DNA from: Streptosporangium becharense
GTDB taxonomy: Bacteria; Actinomycetota; Actinomycetes; Streptosporangiales; Streptosporangiaceae
DNA length: 64,000 nucleotides
Assembly (NCBI RefSeq): GCF_014204985.1
Contig: NZ_JACHMP010000001.1
Span: 5,456,001-5,520,000 of the forward strand
Direction of reading: 5' to 3'
The notes under the pieces were generated by a model. The model saw only the letters and a list, made by a program, of their open reading frames with translations. It had not been told where the DNA came from and made no database searches. Below, piece after piece: positions 1 to 7,537 of the stretch. Numbering within the stretch: the first letter of the stretch is position 1; the number at the start of each line of letters is the position of its first letter. The position numbers were made by a program, and so were the translations under genes.

Positions 1-660
1 GCGCTGCTGTTCGCCTTCCTCCTCAACGTGGGCGGCGGGCAGCGGGGCGGCCGGATGACCGGGATCTGGGGTTCGAAGGTCTACCGCGTGATCTTCTTCA
101 TGCCCCAGGTCCTGGCCGTGGCCGTGGTCGGCGCGCTCTTCCAGGCGATCTACCGCCCGGACGAGACCGGCGTCGTCAACGGGCTGCTGGCCAAGGCCGG
201 GATCGAACCGGTCGGCTGGCTGATCGATCCGGATCTCGCCCTCTGGTCGATCATCGGCGTGATGGTCTGGCAGGGCGTGGGCTTCTACGTCGTGCTCTTC
301 TCCGCGGGCATGTCGTCCATCCCCAAGGACGTCTTCGAAGCCGCCGCGCTCGACGGCGCGGGCCGGTTCACCCTGTTCTTCCGGATCACCCTGCCGCTGC
401 TGTGGGACACCCTGCAGGTCGCCTGGGTCTACCTGGGCATCGCCGCCTTCGATGGATTCGCCCTGGTCCAGGTGCTCTCCGTCAACCTCGGCGGCCCCGA
501 CAACGCCACCACGGTGCTGCCGCTGGAGATCTGGCGCACCGCGTTCGGCCCCTTCAGGTTCGGCTACGCGTCGGCGATGGGCGTGGCGCTGTTCTTCATG
601 ACCATCACGTTCGCGGCGCTCACCCTGCGCGTGACCCGGCGCGAGAGGATCGAGTTCTGA
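1..660 (+). CDS. Sugar ABC transporter permease, MalF-type (5' end outside window)
   Basis: The reading frame is open from base 1, so the first visible ATG (28) is internal and the N-terminus lies outside the window. About 219 residues are visible, with at least four or five hydrophobic segments. The EAA loop that contacts the ATPase is clear: EAAALDGAGRFTLFFRITLP, around visible residues 115-135. This is the hallmark of binding-protein-dependent inner-membrane permeases of the CUT1 carbohydrate family. The stop overlaps the start of the next permease gene (TGATG at 658-662), so the two are translationally coupled and should form the heterodimeric channel. The solute-binding protein would be expected upstream of the window. 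Substrate cannot be told from the permease. Confidence 0.93.
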   Translation, partial: ALLFAFLLNVGGGQRGGRMTGIWGSKVYRVIFFMPQVLAVAVVGALFQAIYRPDETGVVNGLLAKAGIEPVGWLIDPDLALWSIIGVMVWQGVGFYVVLFSAGMSSIPKDVFEAAALDGAGRFTLFFRITLPLLWDTLQVAWVYLGIAAFDGFALVQVLSVNLGGPDNATTVLPLEIWRTAFGPFRFGYASAMGVALFFMTITFAALTLRVTRRERIEF

Positions 661-1568
661 TGGCCACGGACACCGAACCCAAGGCCGCCGTCCGGGCCCC
701 GGCCCCCGCACGCGGCCCGCGCGCCGGGACGGGGAACACGCCGGGGGTCTTCGGCACCCTGTCCCACCTCGCGCTGCTGGTCTGGGCGATCCTGATCATC
801 GGCCCGATCCTGTGGACGTTCCTCGCCTCCTTCAAGACCAACACCGAGATCTTCGGCGACCCCATCACGCTGCCCGCCTCCTTCGGCTGGGACGCCTGGG
901 GGTGGGCCTGGGAGAAGGCTCGCATCGGGCGGTACATGCTGAACACCGTCTTCGTGGTGGCGTGCAGCACGGCCGGGACCATGCTGCTGGGGTCGATGGC
1001 CGCCTACGTGCTGGCCCGCTACAGCTTCCCCGGCAACCGGGCGATCTACCTCCTGTTCGTCTCGGGCATGACCTTCCCGGTCTTCCTCGCGCTGGTCCCG
1101 CTGTTCCTCGTGGTGCGCAACCTCGGCCTGATCGACACCCACCTCGGCGTGATCCTGGTCTACATCGCCTACTCGCTGCCGTTCACCGTCTTCTTCCTCA
1201 CGGCGTTCTTCAGGACGCTGCCCACCTCGGTGGCCGAGGCGGCGATGATGGACGGCTGCTCGCACACCCGGACGTTCTTCCAGGTCATGATGCCGATGGC
1301 CAAGCCCGGCCTGATCAGCATCACGATCTTCAACGTGCTGGGCCAGTGGAACCAGTACCTGCTGCCGCTCGTGCTGCTGACCGGAAACGTCGAGGACAGG
1401 TGGCTGATCACCCAGGGCATCGCCAACATCTCCGTCAGCGCCGGGCACGAGGCCAACTGGCCAGGCCTGTTCGCCGCGCTGAGCATGGCCATCGTCCCGG
1501 TAATGATCGTTTACATCGTCTTCCAGCGCCAGATCCAGTCGGGTCTCACCTCCGGCGCCGTCAAGTGA
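660..1568 (+). CDS. Sugar ABC transporter permease, MalG-type
   Basis: 302 residues starting at the ATG that overlaps the previous stop. The first ~35 residues are Ala/Pro/Arg-rich and cytosolic, followed by a first membrane helix and about five more. The EAA loop (EAAMMDGCSHTRTFFQVMMP) sits roughly two thirds along, as in MalG/CUT1 permeases. It should pair with the upstream permease and with an ATPase that is not in the window; in actinomycetes a shared MsiK-type ATPase usually serves such operons (known for the family, not seen here). The operon appears to end here: a strong hairpin follows at 1608-1660. Confidence 0.93.
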   Translation: MATDTEPKAAVRAPAPARGPRAGTGNTPGVFGTLSHLALLVWAILIIGPILWTFLASFKTNTEIFGDPITLPASFGWDAWGWAWEKARIGRYMLNTVFVVACSTAGTMLLGSMAAYVLARYSFPGNRAIYLLFVSGMTFPVFLALVPLFLVVRNLGLIDTHLGVILVYIAYSLPFTVFFLTAFFRTLPTSVAEAAMMDGCSHTRTFFQVMMPMAKPGLISITIFNVLGQWNQYLLPLVLLTGNVEDRWLITQGIANISVSAGHEANWPGLFAALSMAIVPVMIVYIVFQRQIQSGLTSGAVK

Positions 1569-1607
1569 CCGCATCCGGCCAAACCTCGGGGCTCGGCGCG
1601 TAATCCC

Positions 1608-1660
1608 GGGAGGGGTGCGGGGAGTCGTTCATATTCGGAAACGACTCCCGCCCCCCTCCC
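1608..1660 (+). terminator. Long hairpin terminator after ABC permease operon
   Basis: The inner arms GGGAGTCGTT (1620-1629) and AACGACTCCC (1640-1649) are perfect complements. Pairing continues outward, with one bulge, through the G-rich stretch 1608-1619 and the C-rich stretch 1650-1660. No U-tract follows, as is usual in high-GC actinomycetes. Confidence 0.7.
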
Positions 1661-1675
1661 ACGGAGACCCGATTC

Positions 1676-2278
1676 ATGGCCCACCCCGACGAGGCTTTCC
1701 CCTTCCCGTTCTTCGGGGCGGGGGAGGCCGGTTACTACATGTGGGCCGAGGTGCACGTGCGCTTCGGCCGGCAGCCCACCACCTCCCAGCGCGCGGTCAT
1801 CGAGGACACCGTCCCGCCCCCGCTGCGCGGATCGGTCAGCTGGTGCGGGGGACGCCAGCTCATGGTGGCCAGCGGCCTGTTCCTGCACGGCGCGCTGGTG
1901 CGCACCTACCCCCTCGCCGCGGGGGAGAACGACCGGATCGGCGACGACGGATGGCTGTACGCCGCCCCCTCACGGGTCGCTGCGCTCAACGCCGCCATCG
2001 AGTCGTGGCTGCTGGACATCCACCGGGAGTGCCCGGTCCTGGCCGCCTACCGGGCCGAAGACCCCGACGGCGGCGGCACCCGCCTGTCGGCCTGGCACGA
2101 CTGGAGCCTGGGCCGGTTGCCTGAGCTGTTACCGGAGCTGGAACCGCTGCTGGAGGAGGGCGGCCACGCCACGTCGATGGCCCGCGGCGTCCTGGCCATG
2201 GCTCGCCGCGCGGGAAACCTGCAGGGGCTTGGCGTCTTCGCCGGGAACATGCTCTCCTGGTCCGATGGACCTGCTTGA
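1676..2278 (+). CDS. Conserved hypothetical protein, 200 aa
   Basis: I do not recognise the family. The start at 1676 is supported by CGGAGAC about eight bases upstream. The product is soluble-looking, with no signal peptide or membrane segment. It is rich in Trp/Tyr near the N-terminus (YYMWAEVHVRF around residues 20-30) and has a repeated acidic/leucine stretch LPELLPELEPLLEE near residue 155. The gene follows a terminator, so it starts a new unit. Its last 14 bases overlap the downstream pterin dehydratase gene, which suggests co-translation, but a functional tie is only inferred. Confidence 0.75.
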   Translation: MAHPDEAFPFPFFGAGEAGYYMWAEVHVRFGRQPTTSQRAVIEDTVPPPLRGSVSWCGGRQLMVASGLFLHGALVRTYPLAAGENDRIGDDGWLYAAPSRVAALNAAIESWLLDIHRECPVLAAYRAEDPDGGGTRLSAWHDWSLGRLPELLPELEPLLEEGGHATSMARGVLAMARRAGNLQGLGVFAGNMLSWSDGPA

Positions 2279-2552
2279 CGACTCCGCGGTGGAGCAGAAG
2301 CTCGCCGCCGTGCCCGAGTGGCGGCGCGAGGGCGACGAGATCCGCCGGACGATAACCGCCTCCGACTTCCCGACCGCGATCCGCATCGTGGACGAGATCG
2401 CGGTCGAGGCCGAGAAGCTCAACCACCACCCCGACATCGACATCCGCTGGCGGAGGCTGCACCTGGCGCTCACCACGCACGACGCCGGCGGCCTGACCGA
2501 GATGGACTTCAGGCTGGCCTCCCGGATCGACGAGATCGCCGCCGCCCACTGA
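2265..2552 (+). CDS. Pterin-4a-carbinolamine dehydratase (PCD/DCoH family)
   Basis: 95 residues, the normal length for this one-domain family. The active-site signature is present around residues 45-75: EKLNHHPDIDIRW followed by HLALTTHDAGGLTEMD, giving the His-His-Pro, Trp, His and Asp of the consensus. The family dehydrates 4a-hydroxy-tetrahydropterins and can act in pterin/molybdopterin recycling. The ATG at 2265 lies inside the end of the preceding gene (14-base overlap) with no obvious Shine-Dalgarno of its own, so translation is probably coupled. A perfect hairpin at 2571-2601 follows the stop. No aromatic amino acid hydroxylase is near, so the physiological substrate is unclear. Confidence 0.9.
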   Translation: MDLLDDSAVEQKLAAVPEWRREGDEIRRTITASDFPTAIRIVDEIAVEAEKLNHHPDIDIRWRRLHLALTTHDAGGLTEMDFRLASRIDEIAAAH

Positions 2553-2570
2553 CGACACGGAGGAGATCCG

Positions 2571-2601
2571 CCACCGGCGCGTGCGAAGCACGCGCCGGTG
2601 G
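2571..2601 (+). terminator. Perfect 14-bp hairpin terminator
   Basis: Arms CCACCGGCGCGTGC (2571-2584) and GCACGCGCCGGTGG (2588-2601) are perfect complements around a GAA loop, 18 bases after the dehydratase stop. The rest of the gap to 2828 holds no convincing ORF; a TATGGT box at 2785-2790 may be the -10 of the next gene. Confidence 0.85.
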
Positions 2602-2828
2602 CGTTCGGGGAACTCCTGCCGTCGGTGGCGGGAGCCCCCAGAGGGCCGGCGAGCGGGTGCCGCCGGTGCGCGGGTGACGGCCACCGGTCCCGTGACCTGC
2701 GGGGTGTCTCGACGCGGGACGCGGGACGTTCCGTGCGTCCTGCCGGAAGCGGTGAACACCATGCGTGATCATACGATTACTCGCTATGGTGGCGCTGCTC
2801 TTGTCCGGCCCGGCCGAGGAGATCGCCG

Positions 2829-3410
2829 ATGCGCAGCACCCTGGGAGCTCTCACCGCAGCCGTCGTCCTGCTCGGCACGGGGTGCGGCCAGCAGAGCGCC
2901 GCCCCGCATCCCGCAGGGCACGCTGCCGCCTCGTCGCTCCCCCCGGAGGTTCGCCTCGTCGGAGGCGGCACGCTCACCCCGCCCGCACCTCGCGCCTCCG
3001 CCGTCGTCTACGACACCGCGCTGGTGCCCGCCGGTGCGGCGGTCCGGGTCACGGCCGAGTCCGGGGCGGTCCTCGCCACCTCCACGCTCACGGTCAGCGG
3101 CATGCTCCCCCATCGCACGTACGGAGCGCACCTGCACGTCAACCCGTGCGGCTTCCGGCCGGACGACGCCGGGCCGCACTACCGGCAGTCCCACTCCCAC
3201 TCCCACGCGAGCGCGCAGACCGAGGTGTGGCTGGACGTCACCACCGACGCGCGGGGCGGGGCCACCGCCACCACCAGCCATGACTGGGCGTTCCTCCCCG
3301 GCCGGCCGCCCCGTTCCCTGGTGATCCACGCCGAGGCCACCCGGGCCTCGGGCGCGAGGGCCGGTGACGCGGGCCCCCGCGTCGCGTGCGTCACCCTGGC
3401 CGAACGCTGA
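2829..3410 (+). CDS. Cu/Zn superoxide dismutase-like lipoprotein
   Basis: 193 residues with a lipoprotein signal peptide: Met-Arg-Ser, hydrophobic core, then lipobox LGTGC with Cys at about residue 19. The mature part resembles the sodC fold. It contains the copper-type pair in GAHLHVNPCG, a His-rich loop (GPHYRQ followed by SHSHSH) around residues 115-130, and a later HAEATR where the last copper ligand is expected. The family dismutates superoxide outside the membrane. The extra SHSHSH run is unusual and may only bind metal, so catalytic activity is not certain. The start is supported by GAGGAGA about eight bases upstream. Monocistronic by context. Confidence 0.75.
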   Translation: MRSTLGALTAAVVLLGTGCGQQSAAPHPAGHAAASSLPPEVRLVGGGTLTPPAPRASAVVYDTALVPAGAAVRVTAESGAVLATSTLTVSGMLPHRTYGAHLHVNPCGFRPDDAGPHYRQSHSHSHASAQTEVWLDVTTDARGGATATTSHDWAFLPGRPPRSLVIHAEATRASGARAGDAGPRVACVTLAER

Positions 3411-3417
3411 GGCCGCG

Positions 3418-3437
3418 ACCGGGCGGGCCTGCCCGGT
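3418..3437. terminator. Short hairpin between convergent genes
   Basis: ACCGGGC (3418-3424) and GCCCGGT (3431-3437) pair around a six-base loop in the gap between the SOD-like gene and the convergent serine hydrolase. It could serve either strand. Confidence 0.4.
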
Positions 3438-3521
3438 TCCACCGCCGGGGGCCATCGGGGAGACGGGGCCACCAGGGACAGGGACGGGGCCGGTCACCGG
3501 GGAGGGGACGGGCCTGCTGCC

Positions 3522-4892
3522 CTACTTCCCGGTGGCCAGCGTGAACCCGCCCCGGCTCAGCGAGATCAGCTCGGAGACGACCTTCGACTCGTCGAACGCC
3601 CTGGCCGGGTCGTTCGCCAGCACGGTGACCACGTACGTCCTGCCCTTGGCGGAACGGGCGAAGTACGACAGGTTCAGGACCCCGGGCTCGGAGCCGCCCT
3701 TGGCCCACACCGTCGGCCACTTCTCACGGTCCAGGCCGATGCTCAGGTCGTTGACCGACATGGCCTCGTCCACCTGCTCACCGTCGAGCGTGGCCAGCCC
3801 GGCGTAGGCACGGCAGACGTCGCGCGGCGAGCCGAACCACTCCACCGTGTTGATCTCGCGGGGCCTGTCCCACATGGAGAAGCTCTCCAGCGTCTGCTTG
3901 GCGAGGGTCTCCTCCAGGTAGGCGCGCTTGTCGGCGACGTCGACGTCCAGGTAGGTCCGGGCCTGATCCGGGTAGTTCACGCCCTTCAGCAGGAACATCT
4001 CCCGGGTGGTGAGGAAGGGGATGTTCCGCTTGTCGTGCTTGGACCAGCGGCGCATCGTGGTCTCCACGGCCTCGCGGCCGACGGTGCGGATCAGCAGGTC
4101 GGTGGCGGTGTTGTCGCTGATGGAGATCATCAGCCGGGCCGCCTCGCGGACCGTGGTGGTGCTGTTGTCGGGCCTGCCGTTCAGCCCGCCCGCACCCAGG
4201 CTCCGCCACTCCGGCTTGATCGTGAGCTCGGTGTTCCAGCTCAGCTCACCGGCGCGGATCTTCTCGGCCACGGCGCCCAGCACGTAGACCTTGAAGATCG
4301 AGCCCAGCGGCTGGACCTTGTCCGGCGCGACCGTGTGCGCCACCCTGCACCGGCCGTCCGCGTCGATCTCGGCGGCCAGGAAGCCCACGTTGGACGCCAC
4401 CTCGCGCAGCCGGGCGTCGAGCTCCTTCCAGCTCTTCGGCGCGGCCGGGATCTGCGGCTGCGGGGATCTGATGGCGATCGAATTGATCTTTCCTTCGCCG
4501 TCCACGCCGAGCTGAAGGGTGAACCGCTGCCCGCCGAGGGTCCCGGTGCCCTCCAGCGCGGTGGGCGTCACCGTGGTGAGCTTCTCCAGCTGGTACCCGG
4601 CCACCTGCTTCGCGAAGTCGTTGAAGCCCTCGACCGTCAGTGACGCCAGCGCGTCGGCGTTGAAGTGCTCGCGCAGCTCGCTCTCCGCGATCGGGGTCCG
4701 CGACAGGGCCTCCAGGAACCAGCGCAGCTGCCGCCCGGCGGGGCTGTCGGGGATCTCCGGGACGGCCGACACCTCCACTGCCGTGGCGGCGTCCGGGGCG
4801 GTGAGCGCCACCGCGGGAACCGCTGCCGCGGGGACCGCCGCGGCAGCCAGGGCGAGGGTGAGCAGGTGCCTGGGTCGTAACGGCAACCGCAT
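3522..4892 (-). CDS. Secreted class A beta-lactamase/DD-peptidase-like serine hydrolase
   Basis: 456 residues with an Arg-rich N-terminus and a long Ala/Leu/Val signal segment (residues 9-30). An N-terminal accessory domain covers residues ~45-145 (the LpqF/Cpe-type arrangement), followed by a beta-lactamase-like domain. S198-I-F-K201 supplies the SxxK motif and S259-D-N the SDN motif; the third motif is KGG (about residue 406) instead of KTG/KSG. Class A enzymes also need a catalytic Glu in the omega loop, which I could not place confidently, so it may be an esterase or binding protein and not a true beta-lactamase. SD GAAGGAG lies before the ATG. It acts outside the cytoplasmic membrane. 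Confidence 0.82.
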   Translation of the reverse strand: MRLPLRPRHLLTLALAAAAVPAAAVPAVALTAPDAATAVEVSAVPEIPDSPAGRQLRWFLEALSRTPIAESELREHFNADALASLTVEGFNDFAKQVAGYQLEKLTTVTPTALEGTGTLGGQRFTLQLGVDGEGKINSIAIRSPQPQIPAAPKSWKELDARLREVASNVGFLAAEIDADGRCRVAHTVAPDKVQPLGSIFKVYVLGAVAEKIRAGELSWNTELTIKPEWRSLGAGGLNGRPDNSTTTVREAARLMISISDNTATDLLIRTVGREAVETTMRRWSKHDKRNIPFLTTREMFLLKGVNYPDQARTYLDVDVADKRAYLEETLAKQTLESFSMWDRPREINTVEWFGSPRDVCRAYAGLATLDGEQVDEAMSVNDLSIGLDREKWPTVWAKGGSEPGVLNLSYFARSAKGRTYVVTVLANDPARAFDESKVVSELISLSRGGFTLATGK

Positions 4893-5015
4893 GGGCTCTC
4901 CTTCACACGAGGGATCTCAAGGTTTCACGGAGGACTGACTACCTTTCCGATGACCATGATCCGAAACCGGAAGCCGCTTCCGGAAGGGCCGCCGGGCGGT
5001 TCTGGTCGTACGCGC

Positions 5016-5172
5016 GCTGCCACGACCGCTCCCGGCCCGCCGGATGCGGCGCCACGACTGCTTCCGATTGACCGGACACGGCGCCACGACCGCTCCCGGC
5101 CCGTCGCGCACGGCGCCACGACCGCTCCCGATTCACTGGACACGGCGCCACGGCCGCCTCCGGCGGTGGCCG
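5016..5172. repeat. Degenerate 32-bp tandem repeat, about five copies
   Basis: Units begin at 5016, 5048, 5080, 5112 and 5144 (last one partial). The consensus starts GGCGCCACGACCGCTCCCG; the second half alternates between two versions (GRTTNACYGGACAC and GCCCGYCG...). It fills the gap between the serine hydrolase promoter region and the insertion sequence, ending where the IS target begins. No ORF with coding character crosses it. Confidence 0.8.
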
Positions 5173-5178
5173 GGCTAG

Positions 5179-5196
5179 GTTCTGTCCGGCGGATCA
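5179..5196 (+). repeat. IS left terminal inverted repeat
   Basis: GTTCTGTCCGGCGGATCA, perfect complement of 6479-6496. Identity runs six further bases outward only because the target GGCTAGCC is itself palindromic. Confidence 0.93.
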
Positions 5197-5231
5197 TGTG
5201 ACCGTCTTGCCTTGGGGTCATTATTCCGGTC

Positions 5232-6112
5232 GTGGGGCGGGGCGATCTGACACATGACGAGTGGGCGCGACTTGCGCCGCACCTGCCGAAGTCCGGGCGC
5301 CGGGGTGGTCCTTGGAGCGACCACCGCAAGGTGGTCAACGGGATTCTGTTCCGGATCCGCACGGACATCCCGTGGCGGGATCTGCCGGAGCGGTTCGGGA
5401 GCTGGAAGACCATCTATGAGCGCCACCGTCGGTGGTCCGCGGACGGCACCCGGGACAGGATCCTCCAGGCGGTCCAAGCCGATGCCGATACCCAAGGGCG
5501 GGTGGACTGGGGCATGGTGAGCGTCGACTCCACCTCGTGCCGGGCCCACCAGCATGCGGCCGGGGCGCCGCGCAGAGCACCGCGGCTTCCGAAGAGGAGA
5601 TCGACACCTCGCAGCACCGCTCCGACGAAGGACTCGGACGCTCCCGGGGTGGTCTGACCTGCAAGATCCACCTTGCCGGGGAGGGCGGTTGTCGGCCGCT
5701 GGCCCTGCTGGTCACGCCTGGCCAGTGGGGCGACAGTCCGCAGCTGATCCCGGTGCTTGAACGCATCCGGGTCAAGCGACCGGGCGGTGGCCGTCCGCGC
5801 ACGCGCCCCGATCACCTGGGTGGCGATAAGGCTTACAGCTCCCGCCGCAATCGTCGCTACCTGCGCGGACGGCAGATTAAGCGCACCATCCCCGAGCCGA
5901 GGGATCAGCGGGCCAACCGCCGGCGCCGGGGCAGCCGGGGCGGACGGCCCGTCGGTTTCGACAAGGAGTTGTACAAGCGCCGGAACGAAGTTGAGCGCAC
6001 GATCAACCGGCTCAAACACTCGAGGGTCGTGGCCACGCGGTATGACAAACGCGCTTACGTCTTCCATGGCACCGTCACCGTGGCCTCGACCCGCCTCTGG
6101 CTCAAGCCATGA
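5232..6112 (+). CDS. IS5-family DDE transposase, two frames joined by -1 shift
   Basis: The first frame (GTG 5232) encodes the N-terminal domain and the first catalytic Asp in VDSTSCRAHQHAAGA. The second frame continues ...IDTSQHRSDEGLGRSRGGL, a normal family progression, to the stop at 6112. It carries the second Asp (GGDKAYSSRR) and the Glu (RRNEVERTINRLKHS). The switch is needed near 5562-5572, in a CCGGGGCGCCG run, and is -1. Several IS5 subgroups (IS427-like) use programmed frameshifting to make OrfAB, so this may be functional. The GC-rich site is not a classic A6G or A7 slippery motif, so a simple inactivating frameshift is the alternative. In the unshifted frame the first ORF would end at 5657. 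Confidence 0.85.
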
Positions 6113-6457
6113 TCAGCCCGCCTCTAGAGCGTCTGCCCGCCGCGTCAGGTCTGCTGCGATGTCGTCCCAGTCCGGTCCGTGCAACCACAGGTTCTCGGCG
6201 GCCTTTCGCATCAGCGCCGGCTCGTCCGGTCGCTGCAAAAGCACCAGCCGATAGGACAAGTTGCAGGCCCAGACCGGCAGATGGCCGTCGACCACGTGCG
6301 GGCAGAGCTCACGCAGCATGGCCAGGATCGAATCCGCGCCGGCAAAGGTCAGTTCCTCGAGGAAGTAGCGCTCCTGATGGTCGAGGTCGCACTCTGGCGT
6401 AGGTCGGTACTCGTCTCCGTAGAGACACCGGGCGTGCTCCGTCAGGGTGCTGTGCAT
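6113..6457 (-). CDS. IS passenger gene, 114-aa protein of unknown function
   Basis: It lies entirely inside the IS, between the transposase stop and the right terminal repeat, on the opposite strand. Its stop is directly adjacent to the transposase stop (TGATCA, 6110-6115). The product is acidic and helical-looking. Features are a Cys/His-bearing N-terminus (ARCLYGDEY, CDLDHQERYF), a central MLRELCPHVVDG, and a C-terminal WLHGPDWDDIAADLTRRADA. I see no DNA-binding, toxin or nuclease motif that I can name. Because it travels with the element it could modulate transposition or be cargo; both are inference. Confidence 0.72.
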   Translation of the reverse strand: MHSTLTEHARCLYGDEYRPTPECDLDHQERYFLEELTFAGADSILAMLRELCPHVVDGHLPVWACNLSYRLVLLQRPDEPALMRKAAENLWLHGPDWDDIAADLTRRADALEAG

Positions 6458-6478
6458 GTTCTGGAGTGTATGACGCCT

Positions 6479-6496
6479 TGATCCGCCGGACAGAAC
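6479..6496 (-). repeat. IS right terminal inverted repeat
   Basis: TGATCCGCCGGACAGAAC, perfect complement of 5179-5196, followed by CTAG 6497-6500. Confidence 0.93.
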
Positions 6497-7345
6497 CTAG
6501 CCGAAGACCGCCGGGGGCGGGACGGGGACCACCACCGCGTCGCCGTCGTTCAGCGGCCGGGCACCGGCGACGAACTTGACGAGGTCCTCGCCGTGCACGC
6601 AGCGGGCCTGGGTGAGACCGCCCGCGGCCCTGCGGGTCAGCGCGGGCAGCGGCAGCGCCGCGCGGGAGGCGATGACGATGAGGTTGCCGAAACGGCGGCC
6701 CCGCAGCACGCCGGGCTCGGCCAGCAGCGCCACCCGGGGGAAGACCCCGCCGACGGTGGCGAGCACCCTGCGGGCGAAGGCGAGGCCCTTGCCGTCGGCG
6801 ACGTTGACCAGCAGGGTTCCCGCCGGACGCAGCACACGGGCGACGTCTCCCATGTACTCGGTGGTGGCCAGCTCGATCGGCATCGTGGCACCGCTGAAGG
6901 CGTCCAGCACGAGCAGGTCGGCCGAGGCGTCGGCGAGCTCGGCGGTGGCGGCGCGGCCGTCGAGGATCTTCACCTTGAGCCTGGGCACGGACTTCAGCCG
7001 AAGCTGGTCCCTGACGAGCTGGACCAGGCCGCCGTCGGGCTCGGCGACGACCTGCCGGGAGCCGGGGCGGGTCGCCGCCACGTAACGGGGCAGCGTGCAG
7101 GCGCAGCCGCCCACGTGCACGGCGTCCAGCGGCCCCTCGTCGAGGAGGTCGACGACGTCGGCCATCAGCCGTACGTACTCGAAGTCGAGGTAGGTGGGGT
7201 CGTCGAGGTCCACGTACGACTGCGGGACGCCGTCTTTGGAGATCACCCAGCCGGAGGAGCGGTCGAGGTCCTGCAACAGGTCGACCTCGCCGAAGGTGAC
7301 CGGGTATCGGCCCGGCATCGGTTCCCGCGGTTCCCGCCTGGCCAT
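6497..7345 (-). CDS. Spermidine synthase-like protein (Rossmann methyltransferase fold)
   Basis: 282 residues from the ATG at 7345, chosen because AGAGGA lies nine bases upstream; a longer frame upstream to 7501 has no good start signal. The fold is that of polyamine synthases. DSSGWVISKDGVPQSYVDLDDPTYLDFEYVR forms the N-terminal beta region, VHVGGCACTLPRYVAATRPG the glycine-rich nucleotide loop, then VVAEPDGGLV, and ADLLVLDAFSGATMP where the catalytic Asp of spermidine synthases falls. Stand-alone actinomycete homologues often lack proven aminopropyltransferase activity. The TAG stop is inside the IS target duplication, so insertion did not change the protein. Residues 20 per quote aside, the call rests on fold motifs. 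Confidence 0.75.
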   Translation of the reverse strand: MARREPREPMPGRYPVTFGEVDLLQDLDRSSGWVISKDGVPQSYVDLDDPTYLDFEYVRLMADVVDLLDEGPLDAVHVGGCACTLPRYVAATRPGSRQVVAEPDGGLVQLVRDQLRLKSVPRLKVKILDGRAATAELADASADLLVLDAFSGATMPIELATTEYMGDVARVLRPAGTLLVNVADGKGLAFARRVLATVGGVFPRVALLAEPGVLRGRRFGNLIVIASRAALPLPALTRRAAGGLTQARCVHGEDLVKFVAGARPLNDGDAVVVPVPPPAVFG

Positions 7346-7501
7346 CGCCCTGATCCTCTTCTCTCCGCTGACCCACCCCGGGGAAACCCCCGGAACAAAC
7401 CGTATGCGCAGCCGGGTGCTCACCGCTCCTGTCGCCGGCCCCGAGGCCGGCGGTCGTGTCTCCTTCCGCGGCCTCGGTGGCGGTGGTGTAGGAAGGGTCA
7501 C

Positions 7502-7536
7502 AACCTACGATCCAGTAAGTTACGATACCGTAGGTT
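7502..7536. promoter_or_regulatory. Palindromic operator/promoter before hemolysin III gene
   Basis: AACCTACG (7502-7509) and CGTAGGTT (7529-7536) form a perfect long-range palindrome. Inside it, TACGATACCGTA (7521-7532) is a second, nearly perfect one, resembling TetR-type boxes. TACCGT (7526-7531) could be a -10, placing transcription start at or next to the ATG at 7538, so the mRNA may be leaderless. The site lies between divergent genes. Confidence 0.55.
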
Positions 7537-7537
7537 C

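Larger units (their letters stand above)
5175..6500. mobile_element. Complete IS5-family insertion sequence with passenger gene
   Basis: The element is bounded by perfect inverted repeats, 5179-5196 and 6479-6496 (GTTCTGTCCGGCGGATCA and its complement). The flanking CTAG on each side (5175-5178 and 6497-6500) reads as a 4-bp target duplication; a 2-bp TA duplication cannot be excluded because CTAG is palindromic. That gives about 1318 bp. It holds a transposase gene split by a -1 frameshift (plus strand) and a 114-codon gene on the opposite strand; the two meet tail to tail at TGATCA. The intact ends indicate a fairly recent arrival. The right copy of CTAG supplies the TAG stop of the neighbouring gene. 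Confidence 0.93.

Noticed and set aside
564-1574. Minus-strand frame of 336 codons under the MalG-type permease
   Set aside because: Composition is Gln/Glu/Arg/Gly-rich as in typical high-GC antisense frames; the plus strand encodes a clear permease.
3522-4892. Calling the serine hydrolase a true beta-lactamase
   Set aside because: The KTG position is KGG and the omega-loop Glu was not found, so only the fold-level call is kept.
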